Assembly (NCBI RefSeq): GCF_030408735.1
Contig: NZ_CP047204.1
Location: forward strand, 1,054,001 to 1,118,000
DNA: 64,000 nt
Source of the DNA: Corynebacterium faecale
Lineage (GTDB): Bacteria; Actinomycetota; Actinomycetes; Mycobacteriales; Mycobacteriaceae
Direction: 5' to 3'
Shown: positions 63,637 to 64,000 of the stretch, in pieces
Position numbering within the stretch: the first letter of the stretch is position 1
Layout: every line of letters begins with the position of its first letter
Program-made: the position numbers and the translations under genes
The notes under the pieces: generated by a model
What the model was told of the DNA's origin: nothing
The model's database searches: none
The model's input: only the letters and a program-made list of their open reading frames with translations

Positions 63637-64000
63637 CCTAGTACTGCGTCGTGACTAATTTTCTGGATATAGATGACGGAGTTTGATCCGGGCATCGTCG
63701 GTGGTGAACTGCCAGTTCACGACCCGCTTCTCAGCGTTTACGGTGTCCTGCCAAGGCCGTAGTTCCTGGTTGAGGGTGTCAAGGTCAGGTATCCGGCGGG
63801 ACAGGCACTGACGTGACAGGGCCGAGAGTTCGATCTCTGCGATATTGAGCCAGGAACCATGCTTGGGGGTGTAGTGGATCTCCAACCGATTGGCCATATC
63901 CCGGGCCTTGGCGGCGGGGAATGCTTCATAGAGTGAGCCCACAGTATGAGTGTTGAGGTTGTCCATGACCAGCACGATCTTGTCCGCATCGGGGTAATCT
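63637..64000 (-). mobile_element. IS630-type element, cut by the window edge
   Basis: The terminus CTAGTACTGCGTCGTGACTA at about 63639 is followed by the end of a transposase gene. The rest lies beyond the window. Confidence 0.7.
63655..64000 (-). CDS. IS630-family transposase, C-terminal part
   Basis: Partial on the 5' side. The frame reads [20 protein letters not shown] (second catalytic Asp in VMDNLNTH), then [20 protein letters not shown] (catalytic Glu in NIAEIE), and ends HLYPEN. These are the DDE signatures of IS630/Tc1-mariner type transposases. No frameshift is seen in the visible part. Confidence 0.88.
   Translation of the reverse strand, partial: DYPDADKIVLVMDNLNTHTVGSLYEAFPAAKARDMANRLEIHYTPKHGSWLNIAEIELSALSRQCLSRRIPDLDTLNQELRPWQDTVNAEKRVVNWQFTTDDARIKLRHLYPEN

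Noticed and set aside
1..64000. CRISPR arrays, tRNA or rRNA genes
   Set aside because: No regularly spaced repeats, cloverleaf-like sequences or rRNA segments were seen on reading both strands.

Overview
The window is chromosomal DNA of a Corynebacterium, close to the C. glutamicum/C. efficiens group. Gene order in the first 24 kb is the conserved actinobacterial block known from Corynebacterium and Mycobacterium: fdxC-dapC, dapD/aroP/dapE, a LOG-family gene, folP2-gpgS-DivIVA-like-DUF3117, rlmA, glgA/glgC, an O-methyltransferase, sigE-anti-sigma-tatB, mrp, and a soluble MgtE_N/CBS protein. The G+C is fairly high and GTG/TTG starts are common.

Region 1 (1-24,352) is ordinary core genome. It holds the DAP/lysine branch (dapC, dapD, a second DapD-like gene, dapE) with an aromatic amino acid permease, glycogen metabolism (glgA and glgC divergent), envelope-stress control (sigE with a zinc anti-sigma factor and a clear ECF-type promoter between them), and Tat export (tatB). 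Oddities here are a GH32-like protein that lacks all three catalytic carboxylates, an RlmA without its zinc-finger cysteines, and a diverged FolP2.

Region 2 (24,353-64,000) is an accessory island that starts immediately after a stress-protein gene. It is a mosaic of insertion sequences (IS3, IS110, IS256, IS701, IS1380, IS4, IS1182, IS630), many nested or truncated. Several still have readable ends and target duplications: IS1380 with CTAAG, IS4 with GGCCTAACCC, and IS1182 with CTAG.

Between the IS elements lies an AT-richer locus for a surface polysaccharide. It encodes a Wzm/Wzt ABC exporter, a UDP-ManNAc dehydrogenase (WecC), an ExoV-like pyruvyltransferase, a left-handed beta-helix acetyltransferase, a membrane-anchored polysaccharide deacetylase, a three-module giant glycosyltransferase (about 1,493 aa) and a shorter paralogue (1,009 aa). 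It also encodes a hydrolase-glycosyltransferase fusion, a DUF6270 protein and two heparinase II/III-type proteins without signal peptides, one fused to an alpha/beta hydrolase. Two small accessory domains recur at the ends of otherwise unrelated proteins in the locus, suggesting a co-evolved assembly system.

My reading is that a uronic-acid-containing (probably ManNAcA), pyruvylated and acetylated polymer is built in the cytoplasm by very large glycosyltransferases, processed by lyase/esterase fusions, exported by Wzm/Wzt and trimmed outside by the deacetylase. The chemistry is inferred from families only. The window ends inside an IS630-type transposase.
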